Source: Alphaproteobacteria bacterium (GTDB lineage: Bacteria; Pseudomonadota; Alphaproteobacteria; Caulobacterales; Aquidulcibacteraceae). From it: a stretch of 44,690 nucleotides of DNA. Positions 24,629 to 32,878 of the stretch are shown one piece after another (within the stretch, counting starts at the first letter, position 1; each line of letters opens with the position of its first letter). The notes below the pieces were generated by a model. It searched no databases, had not been told where the DNA came from, and saw only the letters and a list, made by a program, of their open reading frames with translations. The stretch covers positions 1-44,690 of the forward strand of contig JAUIJZ010000017.1 in NCBI GenBank assembly GCA_030430715.1. The letters are read 5' to 3'. The translations under genes and the position numbers were made by a program.

Positions 24629-25459
24629 TCACACGCCAAGCATGTCGCGTATGTCTCGCGGCGTTTTTCCTGCTTCACGCAATGCTTTTAGGGATAATGC
24701 GTCGTTACGCTTAGCGAGCCGTTTTCCATCTTCGTCAAGTACAAGATGGTGGTGCCGATAGATTGGCGGCGGCAATTCCAGCAATTTCTGCAACAGCACA
24801 TGCAGATGAGCGCTTTCTCGTAAATCCTCGCCGCGGATGACGTGCGTAACGCCTGCCAGGGCATCGTCCCAAACACTGGCGAGGTGATAGGAGGCGGGGA
24901 ATTCCTTGCGCGCCAAAACGACATCGCCAAGTTTTCCCGGTTCGGCACGCGTCAAGCCTGTCTCATCCTGAAACACGAGCGTGAAATAGGCGGGCCCAAG
25001 CACGGCGCGCGCTTTCTTTTGCGAGAGCCGCCAAGCGTAAGCTTCGCCCGCTTCAAGGCGCGTTTGCTCTTCCTCGGGAGGGAGTGCTTCGCCGACAAAT
25101 ACCTCGGCCTCCTCGCCATGCGGTGCGGCGGCGATGGCTTCAGCGATCTCGCGGCGCGTGCGGAAGCAGCGATAGACCAGATTCCGTTCGATGAGCTTGG
25201 CTAACGCGGATTCATATTCGGCCATGTGCTCGGATTGGCGGCGCACCTTCTGTTCCCACTCAAGCCCGAGCCATGCCAAATCCTCGAAAATTGCGGCTTC
25301 GAATTCCGGCCGTGCACGGCCTTGATCCAAATCCTCGATGCGCAACACGAAGCACCCGTCCGCCGCGCGCGCCGCATCGAACGCCGTCAGCGCTGAGAAG
25401 GCGTGCCCCAGGTGCAAGAGCCCGGTGGGTGAGGGGGCGAAGCGGGTGACGAACGTCAT
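24629..25459 (-). CDS. gluQ: Glutamyl-Q tRNA(Asp) synthetase
   Basis: A 276-residue truncated relative of glutamyl-tRNA synthetase. FAPSPTGLLHLGHAFSAL carries the HIGH motif, VIRGEDLRESAHLHV is conserved, and GKRLAKRN replaces KMSKS. The anticodon-binding domain of full GltX is absent, which identifies GluQ. It attaches glutamate to the queuosine base of tRNA-Asp. The first 20 residues and overall length match the family. The zinc-binding cysteines usual in many GluQ proteins are reduced to a single Cys in VYRCF. It is preceded by a terminator, so it has its own promoter. Confidence 0.93.
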   Translation of the reverse strand: MTFVTRFAPSPTGLLHLGHAFSALTAFDAARAADGCFVLRIEDLDQGRARPEFEAAIFEDLAWLGLEWEQKVRRQSEHMAEYESALAKLIERNLVYRCFRTRREIAEAIAAAPHGEEAEVFVGEALPPEEEQTRLEAGEAYAWRLSQKKARAVLGPAYFTLVFQDETGLTRAEPGKLGDVVLARKEFPASYHLASVWDDALAGVTHVIRGEDLRESAHLHVLLQKLLELPPPIYRHHHLVLDEDGKRLAKRNDALSLKALREAGKTPRDIRDMLGV

Positions 25460-25479
25460 GCTGGGCAGATTGCCCCAGC

Positions 25480-25513
25480 AAAAAACCGCGCGCCATATTG
25501 CGGCGCGCGGTTT
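25480..25513 (-). terminator. Intrinsic terminator of the esterase gene
   Basis: GGCGCGCGGTTT (25502-25513) and AAACCGCGCGCC (25483-25494) form a 12-base-pair hairpin over a 7-base loop. On the minus strand it is followed by six T, directly between the esterase stop and the gluQ start. Confidence 0.9.
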
Positions 25514-25537
25514 TCAGGCATCTTGAGGTTCGAGCTT

Positions 25538-26692
25538 CTAGCGGCGGAACAGACGCGGGGCGAAATCGTGCAGATAATCGCGCCAATTGTCCCAGGTGTG
25601 GCCGCCGCCGGTTTCGTTGCGCACGTAGCGCACGCCCTTGCTGTCGAAATAGGCCAGCGTCGCGGCGGTTCGTGCGGCGAGGAAATCCTCGGTGCCCCAG
25701 GCGAAGTAAAATAAGCGCAGATCGTTGCCGTGCTCGGCCACATCCGCGCCGCGTGCGCTGTCGAAGCTTTCGATCAGCGGATCGGCGAAGAAGCCTGAGC
25801 TGAACACGCCCATATAACGGAAGCGGTCGAGGTTCGAGAGGCCGATATTGAGCGTCTGCAGGCCGCCCATGGAAAGGCCGGCAAGGGCGCGCGAATTGGC
25901 GTCGGTGCGCACGCGATAATGGCTTTCCACATAAGGCAGGATGGCTTGCATGAAGTCGCGGCCAAACGGGTCCTGGCCAGGCTCGCCTTCAGCGAAGGAC
26001 ATGATGTTGGTTTGGTCGGGATAATGGCCGTGTGGCATCACAACGATCATCGGTTCGGCGGCGCCGCTTGCGATAAGGTTGTCGAGAATGAAGTTTGCGC
26101 GGCCGACCGTCCCCCAGGAATCGTCGGAATCGGTTGCGCCGTGCAGAAGATACAAGACGGGATAGCGGCGATTGCCGCGCTCATAACCCGGCGGCGTATA
26201 GACGTGCATGCGCCGACGCTCACCAAAGATCGGCGAGGGATAATACACTTCGGCGAGCGCGCCGTGCGGAACGGCCAGGCGGTCCTCGCCGGCGGGCGAG
26301 CCGTCAACGTGCACGAGGCTTTGCACGGTGCTGTTTGAGGTCGAAACATCCGTGTTGCGCGGGTCCGCGACGGCGACGCCATCAACATTGAAAGCGTAGC
26401 GATAGGTGCCCGGCGCCGGATTGATCGTAATGCTCCACACGCCATTCTCGGCGCGTGTCAGATTCGCCGTTTGGCCGCGCGTTACCAAATCCGATCCGGC
26501 CAGCGTGACGGTTTCGGCGTTGGGCGCAAAAATACTCAGGGTGACCTGACCATCGGCGGAAACTTGCGGCGAAACCAAAGTGTCGTTCGGTGTCGGCGCA
26601 GGGCGCATTGAGGCTGGTGGCGTTACAGGCTGTGCGTGCGCGACGCCTGCAAAAGCAAGGCACGCGGCCAGCATGGCGAATTGGATTTTCAT
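25538..26692 (-). CDS. Secreted esterase (feruloyl-esterase/enterochelin-esterase type) with N-terminal E-set domain
   Basis: A 384-residue protein with a classical signal peptide (MKIQFAMLAACLAFAGVAHA, cut after AHA). About residues 45-125 form an immunoglobulin-like glycogen-binding/E-set domain (VTLSIFAPNAETVTLAGSDL), then an esterase-D domain begins (RRMHVYTPPGYE, YPVLYLLHGATDSD). The nucleophile is in AGLSMGGLQT, and the histidine is in ETGGGHTWDNWRDYL. This two-domain build is that of xylanase-Z-like feruloyl esterases. The natural substrate may be a plant-wall ester or another acylated sugar; it acts outside the inner membrane. Confidence 0.9.
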   Translation of the reverse strand: MKIQFAMLAACLAFAGVAHAQPVTPPASMRPAPTPNDTLVSPQVSADGQVTLSIFAPNAETVTLAGSDLVTRGQTANLTRAENGVWSITINPAPGTYRYAFNVDGVAVADPRNTDVSTSNSTVQSLVHVDGSPAGEDRLAVPHGALAEVYYPSPIFGERRRMHVYTPPGYERGNRRYPVLYLLHGATDSDDSWGTVGRANFILDNLIASGAAEPMIVVMPHGHYPDQTNIMSFAEGEPGQDPFGRDFMQAILPYVESHYRVRTDANSRALAGLSMGGLQTLNIGLSNLDRFRYMGVFSSGFFADPLIESFDSARGADVAEHGNDLRLFYFAWGTEDFLAARTAATLAYFDSKGVRYVRNETGGGHTWDNWRDYLHDFAPRLFRR

Positions 26693-26915
26693 CTTCCCCC
26701 CTCGGTTCAGGAACGTGCGACGGCCTTATGGCGGCAGGCCAATCCTGTCCACTTGGTCTATCCGGTGTTGTCGACAAAAGATTGTCAGCGAGATCGGGCC
26801 TCTGCCCCGTTACTTGGCAATGACGCTCGGCTTCAGCCGGACTGCATATCCGCTGCCTATGGCGTGCTCTCAGCCATAGCTTCCCCCATCGCGCATCGGC
26901 CGCTACCTAGAAGCC

Positions 26916-27593
26916 ATGACGGTTTTTCTCGATGGCCCGCGCATGCCGCCCGCGCGTGGGGGCAAGCCCGACACGCTGGTGATCCTGCTGCATGGCTATG
27001 GCTCCAACGGGGCCGATTTGATCAGCCTCGCACCCTATTGGGCGAAAGCGCTGCCGGGCGCAGCGTTTGTGGCGCCGAATGGCATCGCGCCGCTGCCGGA
27101 AGCGCCCGGCGGCTATCAATGGTTTCCCATCGCCCGCATTGATCCGCACCTGATGGAGCAGGGCGTGCGGCAGGCTGCCCAATCGGTCGATGCCTTCGTC
27201 AGCCGTGAGTTGGAGAAATACGGCCTCGATCCCAGCCGGCTAGTGCTGGTTGGGTTCAGCCAGGGCACGATGATGGCGCTGCATGTCGGCTTGCGGCGCG
27301 AGCAGCAGGTGGCGGGAATTCTCGGCTTTTCCGGCATGCTGACCGGCGCGCAGCGCCTAAAAGATGAAATGAAATCCAAGCCGCCCGTATTGCTGGTGCA
27401 TGGCGACCAGGATCCGATGGTGCCGATCGGCGCCATGTTCGAGGCGGCCGAGGGCTTGGCGGCGGCAGGCCACGGGGCGCAATGGCATGTTTCTTATGGC
27501 ATTCCCCATTCCATCGGGCCCGACGGGCTCGATCTGGGCGGAGCTTTTCTTGAGGCTGTGCTGAAGCCGAAGGCGGTATTATCTGCGCGCTGA
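26916..27593 (+). CDS. Phospholipase/carboxylesterase family hydrolase
   Basis: A 225-residue cytoplasmic alpha/beta hydrolase of the Abhydrolase_2 group. LVILLHGYGSNGADL is the oxyanion loop, VGFSQGTMMAL the nucleophile elbow, HGDQDPMVP the acid and GIPHSIGPDG the histidine. Such enzymes hydrolyse short acyl esters or thioesters. It is monocistronic, ending at its own intrinsic terminator. The 223-base gap before it, shared with the divergent esterase gene, shows no clear promoter and only a short TTGTCGACAA palindrome. Confidence 0.92.
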   Translation: MTVFLDGPRMPPARGGKPDTLVILLHGYGSNGADLISLAPYWAKALPGAAFVAPNGIAPLPEAPGGYQWFPIARIDPHLMEQGVRQAAQSVDAFVSRELEKYGLDPSRLVLVGFSQGTMMALHVGLRREQQVAGILGFSGMLTGAQRLKDEMKSKPPVLLVHGDQDPMVPIGAMFEAAEGLAAAGHGAQWHVSYGIPHSIGPDGLDLGGAFLEAVLKPKAVLSAR

Positions 27594-27604
27594 CGCGCTT
27601 TTTT
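27585..27604 (+). terminator. Intrinsic terminator overlapping the carboxylesterase stop codon
   Basis: GCGCG (27585-27589) and CGCGC (27594-27598) form a short GC stem, followed by six T. The stop codon TGA is in the 4-base loop. Confidence 0.6.
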
Positions 27605-27767
27605 CTCAGTTGTGGCGCTTGTGTCATGAACCTGTTGCGCCAAATCAGGTATGGGTTCGCCTGCGTTCGTGATATGCTTCGCGGTGCAAAAGGAGCTTGG
27701 CCTTCAACCATCGGCTCGTGATCTTTTCCAGGGCGCATGCGCCGCGGCTGCGAAAGAGCGGTCGCGC

Positions 27768-28328
27768 ATGAATGTTTCCAGCGCTCCCCTGGCGGGCTTC
27801 CCGGCGCTGGTGCTCAACGCCGATTTCCGGCCGCTATCCTATTATCCGCTGTCGCTTTGGCCTTGGCAGGAAGTGGTCAAGGCCGTCTTCCTTGAGCGCG
27901 TCGACGTGGTCGCGCATTACGACAAAGCGATCCATTCGCCTTCGTTTGAAATGAAGCTGCCCTCGGTGGTGTCGCTGCGCGATTACGTGCACCAGAACCG
28001 CCCGCCGGCCTTCACGCGCTTCAACGTGTTCTTGCGCGACGGCTTCGCTTGCCAATATTGCGGCTGCGCCGACGATCTCACCTTCGATCATTTGATTCCG
28101 CGCTCGAAGGGCGGGCGCACGACCTGGGAAAACATCGTCACCGCCTGCGCGCCGTGCAATCTGCGCAAGGGCAGCCGCTTCGCGCACCATTCCGGCATGC
28201 GTCCGCATCGGCGGCCGCGCCGTCCGTCCATGCACGAGCTGCAGCATATTGGCCGGCGCTTTCCGCCGCACCATCTGCACGAAAGCTGGATGGATTATCT
28301 CTATTGGGACGTCGAACTGGACGCGTAG
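27768..28328 (+). CDS. HNH endonuclease
   Basis: A 186-residue protein. The zinc/HNH core is CQYCGCADDLTFDHLIPRSK, then GGRTTWENIVTACAPCNLRK: two CxxC pairs hold structural zinc, and DH...N...N carries the catalytic histidine. The N-terminus ALVLNADFRPLSYYPLSLWP is highly typical of a family found as a single gene in most alphaproteobacteria and cyanobacteria; its physiological role is not settled. The upstream frame is open from 27651, but the ATG at 27768 starts at the family's usual point. Its 3' end overlaps the convergent mutT gene by 28 bases. Confidence 0.9.
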   Translation: MNVSSAPLAGFPALVLNADFRPLSYYPLSLWPWQEVVKAVFLERVDVVAHYDKAIHSPSFEMKLPSVVSLRDYVHQNRPPAFTRFNVFLRDGFACQYCGCADDLTFDHLIPRSKGGRTTWENIVTACAPCNLRKGSRFAHHSGMRPHRRPRRPSMHELQHIGRRFPPHHLHESWMDYLYWDVELDA

Positions 28329-28726
28329 CGTTCCATAAGGCGCTCAACCAGCACCACATCCGCAGGCGGCATTTCGTACTTGCTGAGTTCGCGCGCGTGC
28401 GCCCACGCGATCGCTTGGGCGGCGTCGGGATCGAGCTTCGGCGTCCCGCTCCAGCGCGTGGCCACGTAAAGCGGCATCAGCAGATGGAAATCGGGATAGG
28501 CGTGCGAGGCGAACGCGAACGGCTCGAATGCTTCGGGCGCAACATCGAGCGCCAGCTCTTCTTTCAGTTCGCGCGCCAGCGCGTGTTCGGGCGTTTCGCC
28601 AGCTTCCAGCTTGCCGCCGGGAAATTCCCACAAGCCGCCCAGCTGCTTATGCGCGGGACGTTGTGTGAGCAGGATGCGCCCTTGCGCGTCGATCAGCGCG
28701 GCGGCGGCGACAAGCAGCAGATGCAT
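28301..28726 (-). CDS. mutT: MutT-type Nudix (deoxy)nucleoside triphosphate pyrophosphohydrolase
   Basis: A 141-residue enzyme. The Nudix box is complete: G-x5-E-x7-REUxEE is seen as GGKLEAGETPEHALARELKE followed by EL. It hydrolyses 8-oxo-dGTP and similar oxidised nucleotides to prevent mutation. ATG 28726 (MHLLLVAAAALID) starts right before the first strand; an upstream in-frame start would add an unlikely tail. In relatives, mutT often lies right after argJ; here a nuclease gene and a GFA gene intervene. Confidence 0.93.
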   Translation of the reverse strand: MHLLLVAAAALIDAQGRILLTQRPAHKQLGGLWEFPGGKLEAGETPEHALARELKEELALDVAPEAFEPFAFASHAYPDFHLLMPLYVATRWSGTPKLDPDAAQAIAWAHARELSKYEMPPADVVLVERLMERYASSSTSQ

Positions 28727-28864
28727 GGGCGTTCCGATTCTTAGTATTAGGCGCCAGGGTTTCACCGCTCGGCAGCTGCGGCAAGGTTTCAAATGCGTCG
28801 TTAGGAAACCGCGCGGGTTGAGAGAAGTACGCTTCTCCGCTAGATCGCGGACAGAGGTGGGCCG

Positions 28865-29797
28865 ATGGATTTCATAATCTCAGCAACCCTTCTATGTACC
28901 GCACTCATTCTTGCGTGGCTTAGCACGCGGCAGTTTGTTTGGTGGGTGCGTAGCCTGATCCTGCTTTTGAGCGCGGCAGCGCTTGTCTTTGGCGGTTGGT
29001 TGCTGTGGCGGCCCAGCGGCGCGGGAGCGGCGGAGTTGGCGAACTCCTTACACCTCCTGCAAGCGCTCGTCGGTGCGGGGGATGGTCCGGTTTATCAGGC
29101 TTTGGGGAAAAACTGGGACACGGTCGAACAAATTTTTCCATCATTACTGCCGCTCTTTTACGGGTTGGGCGCCCTCATAGTGGTGCTCGCCGTCAGCGCG
29201 CTAACGCCTGGCGAAGCGATCGAGCGGTTCACACGTCCTTTCATCACTTTTTTGGTTGGAGCGCTTGGCGGTGGCGCGCTCGTGATGGTGGCGGTGGCGT
29301 TGGGGGCAGGCGGCAATTTGAAGCCGCGCGCTTATCTTATTCTTGGCGCGCAAGCTGAAGTGATTGATGGCGATAGTTTCAATGTTGGTGATGTGTCATT
29401 CCGGTTGGATGGCATGGACGCGCCGGAAATCGATCAATTTTGCCTTCGAGGAGCGGGGCGCGTTCCATGCGGCGTATATGCGAAGGCGCATCTTCAAGAA
29501 TTGCTGATTGAGTTTGGCCAGTTGGTTTGCGCGCGCGAAGACGAATCGCCGATCCCACCTGAGGAATCTTTTGGGCGGCCGCTCGTGGTTTGCACGAGTG
29601 TGGAGAGCGGCGTGAATATTGGCGAGCGCATGATGGCCGATGGCCACGCGGTCGTTTATCCCCCTCAAAATGAGCAGAGGTTCGTGTCTTTTCACGATGG
29701 ATGCTCGCTGCACCCGCGTCATTGGCGGCGGGATGCGCGACTGCGCAATAACTTTGAGAATGCAGTTGGCCTGGCTGATGCAGGTTGCCCGCTCTAG
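28865..29797 (+). CDS. Membrane-anchored thermonuclease-like (SNase-fold) protein
   Basis: A 310-residue protein with four hydrophobic segments in the first 150 residues (from FIISATLLCTALILAWL to FLVGALGGGALVMVAVAL). A C-terminal SNase-like domain follows: VIDGDSFNVGDVSFRLDGMD, then APEIDQ, which gives the early metal-binding acids and the arginine of the RLxGxDAPE motif, and GVNIGERMMADGHAVVYP near the end. The middle of the domain, where the catalytic glutamate and second arginine lie, is diverged. It may be catalytically altered, and could bind or cleave nucleic acid outside the cell. The AT-richer sequence and lone plus orientation between minus-strand genes suggest insertion. Confidence 0.75.
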   Translation: MDFIISATLLCTALILAWLSTRQFVWWVRSLILLLSAAALVFGGWLLWRPSGAGAAELANSLHLLQALVGAGDGPVYQALGKNWDTVEQIFPSLLPLFYGLGALIVVLAVSALTPGEAIERFTRPFITFLVGALGGGALVMVAVALGAGGNLKPRAYLILGAQAEVIDGDSFNVGDVSFRLDGMDAPEIDQFCLRGAGRVPCGVYAKAHLQELLIEFGQLVCAREDESPIPPEESFGRPLVVCTSVESGVNIGERMMADGHAVVYPPQNEQRFVSFHDGCSLHPRHWRRDARLRNNFENAVGLADAGCPL

Positions 29798-29810
29798 CTG
29801 CGATAATCGC
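29796..29810. repeat. 15-bp direct repeat, copy A (after the nuclease gene)
   Basis: AGCTGCGATAATCGC, identical to the copy at 30290-30304. Its first two bases are the last bases of the nuclease stop codon TAG. Read on the minus strand it spells DYRS followed by a stop, just like the end of argJ. It includes the dyad GCGAT-A-ATCGC. Confidence 0.85.
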
Positions 29811-29834
29811 TAACCTTTCAAAGACCGAAAGGCG

Positions 29835-30260
29835 TCACGTTCGACGAGGCGGCTCTACGAAATCGTCTTGTGACCGTGCGGGTAATGCCGAAACGTTCAG
29901 CGCCCATTCCTGGGCCGAGGAGCGCCAGATTTGTGCTTGTGCGGCGATCTCCGCGCGCTCGCGCAGCGAACCGAGACGAATATTGTATCGGGTCGGCGCC
30001 TCGGCGTCCGCCGAATAGATCGACGAACCGCAAGTGGAGCAAAACGCCTGCGCGCGTTTGCGGCCGCTCTCCGCCACTTTCACATAAAGTCGCGGCGCGC
30101 CGTTAAGATTGAAGCTCTCCGCCGGAGCCGGTACGGTCGCGCGAAACGGCGAGCCAGAGAAGATTTGGCAATCCGTGCAATGGCAAATCACGGCCAGTCC
30201 AGGATCGATCTCGGCTTCATAAGTGATCGCGCCGCAATGACATTCGCCGTGCACCTTCAT
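29835..30260 (-). CDS. GFA/CENP-V family zinc protein
   Basis: A 141-residue protein. CHCGAITYEAE, then VICHCTDCQIFSG and FCSTCGSSIYSAD supply the Cys pairs that bind two zinc ions in the glutathione-dependent formaldehyde-activating fold. Most members are uncharacterised, and few act on S-hydroxymethylglutathione. The first residues MKVHGECHCGA fix the start. It is enclosed between two 15-bp direct repeats, the right one being the 3' end of argJ, which suggests arrival as a unit. Confidence 0.92.
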   Translation of the reverse strand: MKVHGECHCGAITYEAEIDPGLAVICHCTDCQIFSGSPFRATVPAPAESFNLNGAPRLYVKVAESGRKRAQAFCSTCGSSIYSADAEAPTRYNIRLGSLRERAEIAAQAQIWRSSAQEWALNVSALPARSQDDFVEPPRRT

Positions 30261-30287
30261 GGCCGCTCCCGCGCTGCTGGCTTGTCT

Positions 30288-31523
30288 TCAGCTGCGATAA
30301 TCGCCGTTGATCTCGATATAGCGCTTGGTGAGGTCGCAGGTGTACATGCGCGCACGGCCTGAGCCGGGGCCGACATTGACCGTGATCTCAAGCTCGGCGT
30401 TTTTCATGTAGGCGCTCATCGCCGCCTCGTCATAGTTCGGCGCCACCATGCCGTCGCGCGCGGCGTAAAGCTCGCCGAAGCGCACGCTGACCATGTCGCG
30501 CTGGATCGGCTGATCGGCGCGGCCAATGGCCATGACGATGCGGCCCCAATTGGCGTCCTCGCCGGCGATGGCGGTTTTCACCAGCGGGCTTTCGCAAATG
30601 GTGCGCGCGATGGCCTTGGCGCTCGCGTCGCTGGCCGCGCCTTCGACATTGACCGCGACCAGTTTCGTCGCGCCTTCGCCGTCGCGCACGATTTGGATGG
30701 CGAGATCGGCCAGCACGCGATTGAGCGCCGCGCGGAAGCCGAGCAGGCGCTCGTCCTTGGCGTCGGCGATGGGGGGCACGCGCGCTTGTCCGGTGGCGAA
30801 CAGCAGCACGCAATCATTGGTGCTGCGGTCGCCGTCGACGGTGATCGAGTTGAAGCTGACTTCGGTTTCCTGACGCAGCAGCGTTTTCAGGATCGGCGCC
30901 GAAAGCGGCGCGTCTGTGAACACGAACGCCAGCATTGTCGCCATGTCCGGTGCGATCATGCCCGAGCCTTTGGCGATGCCGGCGATGTTCACTTCGACGC
31001 CGTCGATCTCGCACGTCGCGCCAGCGCCTTTGGGAAAGGTGTCCGTCGTCATGATCGCGGCGGCGGCTTGCGGCCAATCGACCGCCGCAAGTTGCATCTG
31101 CGGCAGCGCCGCGGCGATCTTGGAATCGTCCAACACCACGCCGATCACGCCGGTGGAGGCGGCGAGCATTTCACGCGCTTCAATGCCGATCGCGGCGCCT
31201 GCTTCAGTGAGCGCGCGCTTGCAGGCGGCGTCGCCATCGGGGCCGGTGAAGGAATTGGCGCAGCCGGCATTGACCAGAAGCCCGCGTGCATTGCCGCGAT
31301 TGGCGGATAGGACCTGTTTGCACCAATCGGTCGGGGCCGAGCCGACGGCGTTGGACGTAAATACGCCGGCGGCCTTCGCGCCCGCCGCGCAGCGCAGCAG
31401 CAGCAGGTCGGGCCGGTCATGCTTGTAGAAGCCGGCGCGTCCAATCGCAGCTTCGAGGCCGGCAATGGCGGGCAGGTCGGGAAACCGCGCCGGGGCGAGC
31501 GGCGAAACCGTCTCGATCTTCAT
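30288..31523 (-). CDS. argJ: Bifunctional ornithine acetyltransferase / N-acetylglutamate synthase
   Basis: A 411-residue precursor. GIAKGSGMIAPDMATMLAFV contains the self-cleavage site: the threonine after MA becomes the N-terminal nucleophile of the beta chain. The enzyme moves the acetyl group from N-acetylornithine to glutamate, closing the cyclic arginine pathway. The conserved C-terminus EINGDYRS is intact. It starts inside the PPIase stop (ATGA overlap at 31520-31523), so it is translated by coupling. Ornithine made here is the substrate of the decarboxylase at 18091. Confidence 0.96.
   Translation of the reverse strand: MKIETVSPLAPARFPDLPAIAGLEAAIGRAGFYKHDRPDLLLLRCAAGAKAAGVFTSNAVGSAPTDWCKQVLSANRGNARGLLVNAGCANSFTGPDGDAACKRALTEAGAAIGIEAREMLAASTGVIGVVLDDSKIAAALPQMQLAAVDWPQAAAAIMTTDTFPKGAGATCEIDGVEVNIAGIAKGSGMIAPDMATMLAFVFTDAPLSAPILKTLLRQETEVSFNSITVDGDRSTNDCVLLFATGQARVPPIADAKDERLLGFRAALNRVLADLAIQIVRDGEGATKLVAVNVEGAASDASAKAIARTICESPLVKTAIAGEDANWGRIVMAIGRADQPIQRDMVSVRFGELYAARDGMVAPNYDEAAMSAYMKNAELEITVNVGPGSGRARMYTCDLTKRYIEINGDYRS
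30290..30304. repeat. 15-bp direct repeat, copy B (argJ 3' end)
   Basis: Identical to 29796-29810. On the minus strand it encodes the last residues of ArgJ (DYRS), and its leftmost base is the final base of the argJ stop codon. Confidence 0.85.
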
Positions 31524-32638
31524 GGCGTGGGTTCGCTGGGCGCGGCCGGTTGCGCGGGCGGTGCGGCGGGTTGCGGCGCAGGCTCGGGCGCCGGTGGCGG
31601 CGCTGCCTGTGGCGCCGGTTGTGGCGCAGGCGCGGCGGGCGCGTTACCGGTCACGCCGCCAGGGCCGATCGGGAACGGGAAGGGCGGCGGGGCCGATCCT
31701 GGCGCGGCGCCGGCGTCGGGCCGGAACGGTTGTTCGTCCGTTTCCGCATCAGCAGGTGCGGGGATATCGCCTGCGGGCGCCATTTCTTCGGGCTGCTGTG
31801 CGCGCAGCCGTTCGATGCGCGCATCGCGTTCCAGCCGTTCCTGCAACTGGCTGATCTCGCGGAAGCGCAGCCAATCGACGATGCGCGGGCGCAACTCTTC
31901 CAGGCTCGGCACGCCGCGTTCGCGGCGGTCATCGAGCCGGAACACATGCCAGGCGCCGGCCAGCTCAAGCGGGCCGATCATTTGCCCCGTGCTGGTGCGC
32001 TCCACGGCTTCGCGTACGGCGGGCAGCAGATCGGAAACCTTTTGGAATCCCATGTCGCCGCCATCGGGCGCGGTGTCGCGCTCGGTTGAGAGTTCGAAGG
32101 CGAGTGCTTCGAAACGCTCGCCATCATTGAGCCTCCGCAACGCCGCATCCGCTGCTTCACGCGTATCGAATTGCATGTGGCGCAGGCGCACTTCCTCGCC
32201 TTGGCCAAGCTGCGACGTATTGGAGCGATAAAGTTGCTCGATCGCGGACGGGTCGGTGGCTGTCGCGTCGATCTCCTCATAGATCGCATTGGCCAGCACC
32301 CGTTCGCGTGCGTTCTCAAGCAGGCGGCGAATATGTGGCTGGCGGTCGAGTCCGCGCGCTTCCGCCTCAAGGGCAAACAGGCGGGTCTGGATCAATTCTT
32401 CAGTGGCAACATAGAAGGCGTCAGAATTGGCGCTGGCGTCCTCGCCTTCTTGCAGCAGGCCGCGTGCGACGGCGTAATTGCGCACATCCTCATTATAGAT
32501 CGGGCGCCCATTGACCGTGGCTGCGACGATGGGATCGTCGATGCCGTCGCTATCGCTGTCGCCGCCGCGGCCCAAGCCGCAACTCGCCAGCAGGACGGCG
32601 CAAAAGAGAGCGAGGAGGTGGGGGGCGCGCAAGACCAT
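31520..32638 (-). CDS. Peptidyl-prolyl isomerase lipoprotein, parvulin (SurA/PpiC) type
   Basis: A 372-residue protein. MVLRAPHLLALFCAVLLASC is a lipoprotein signal with lipobox LASC. The SurA-like N-terminal helical region follows, then the parvulin domain (VRLRHMQFDTREAADAALRR, with GDMGFQKVSDLLPAV as a signature). The last 90 residues are Pro/Ala/Gln-rich low-complexity sequence (repeats of AP, PAPQ). It helps fold outer-membrane or periplasmic proteins. An open frame extends to 32773, but ATG 32638, after GGAAG, gives the signal peptide. It shares an operon with argJ and is divergent from secA, with which it may be functionally linked. Confidence 0.9.
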   Translation of the reverse strand: MVLRAPHLLALFCAVLLASCGLGRGGDSDSDGIDDPIVAATVNGRPIYNEDVRNYAVARGLLQEGEDASANSDAFYVATEELIQTRLFALEAEARGLDRQPHIRRLLENARERVLANAIYEEIDATATDPSAIEQLYRSNTSQLGQGEEVRLRHMQFDTREAADAALRRLNDGERFEALAFELSTERDTAPDGGDMGFQKVSDLLPAVREAVERTSTGQMIGPLELAGAWHVFRLDDRRERGVPSLEELRPRIVDWLRFREISQLQERLERDARIERLRAQQPEEMAPAGDIPAPADAETDEQPFRPDAGAAPGSAPPPFPFPIGPGGVTGNAPAAPAPQPAPQAAPPPAPEPAPQPAAPPAQPAAPSEPTP

Positions 32639-32711
32639 GCGTTCTGCTTCCTGTTGGCGCGGACGGGACGAGAGAGAGGCGCGCCTCTGGACTAGCGCCC
32701 AGGAGGTCGCA

Positions 32712-32740
32712 TTGACACCGCCTATAGCCGCTCTTAAGTC
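32712..32740 (+). promoter_or_regulatory. secA promoter candidate
   Basis: TTGACA at 32712-32717 is separated by 17 bases from TAAGTC at 32735-32740. The -35 matches consensus and the -10 is weak. The transcript would have a leader of about 130 bases before the secA ATG at 32879. Confidence 0.4.
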
Positions 32741-32878
32741 TCGCAAGCGCAGGTGTCGAGAGTGATTTCGCACGCAGAAGCGCGTCGGTGAGTCACAAAA
32801 AAGCCAACAAAATTAACATCATCTTTAGCAGGATTCCGCGCCCTTTGCTGCCGGCGCAATCGGAATAAGATCGCGCTC

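Noticed and set aside
26768-26777. TTGTCGACAA palindrome between two esterase genes
   Set aside because: Ten bases, single copy, with no regulator nearby; too little to call an operator.
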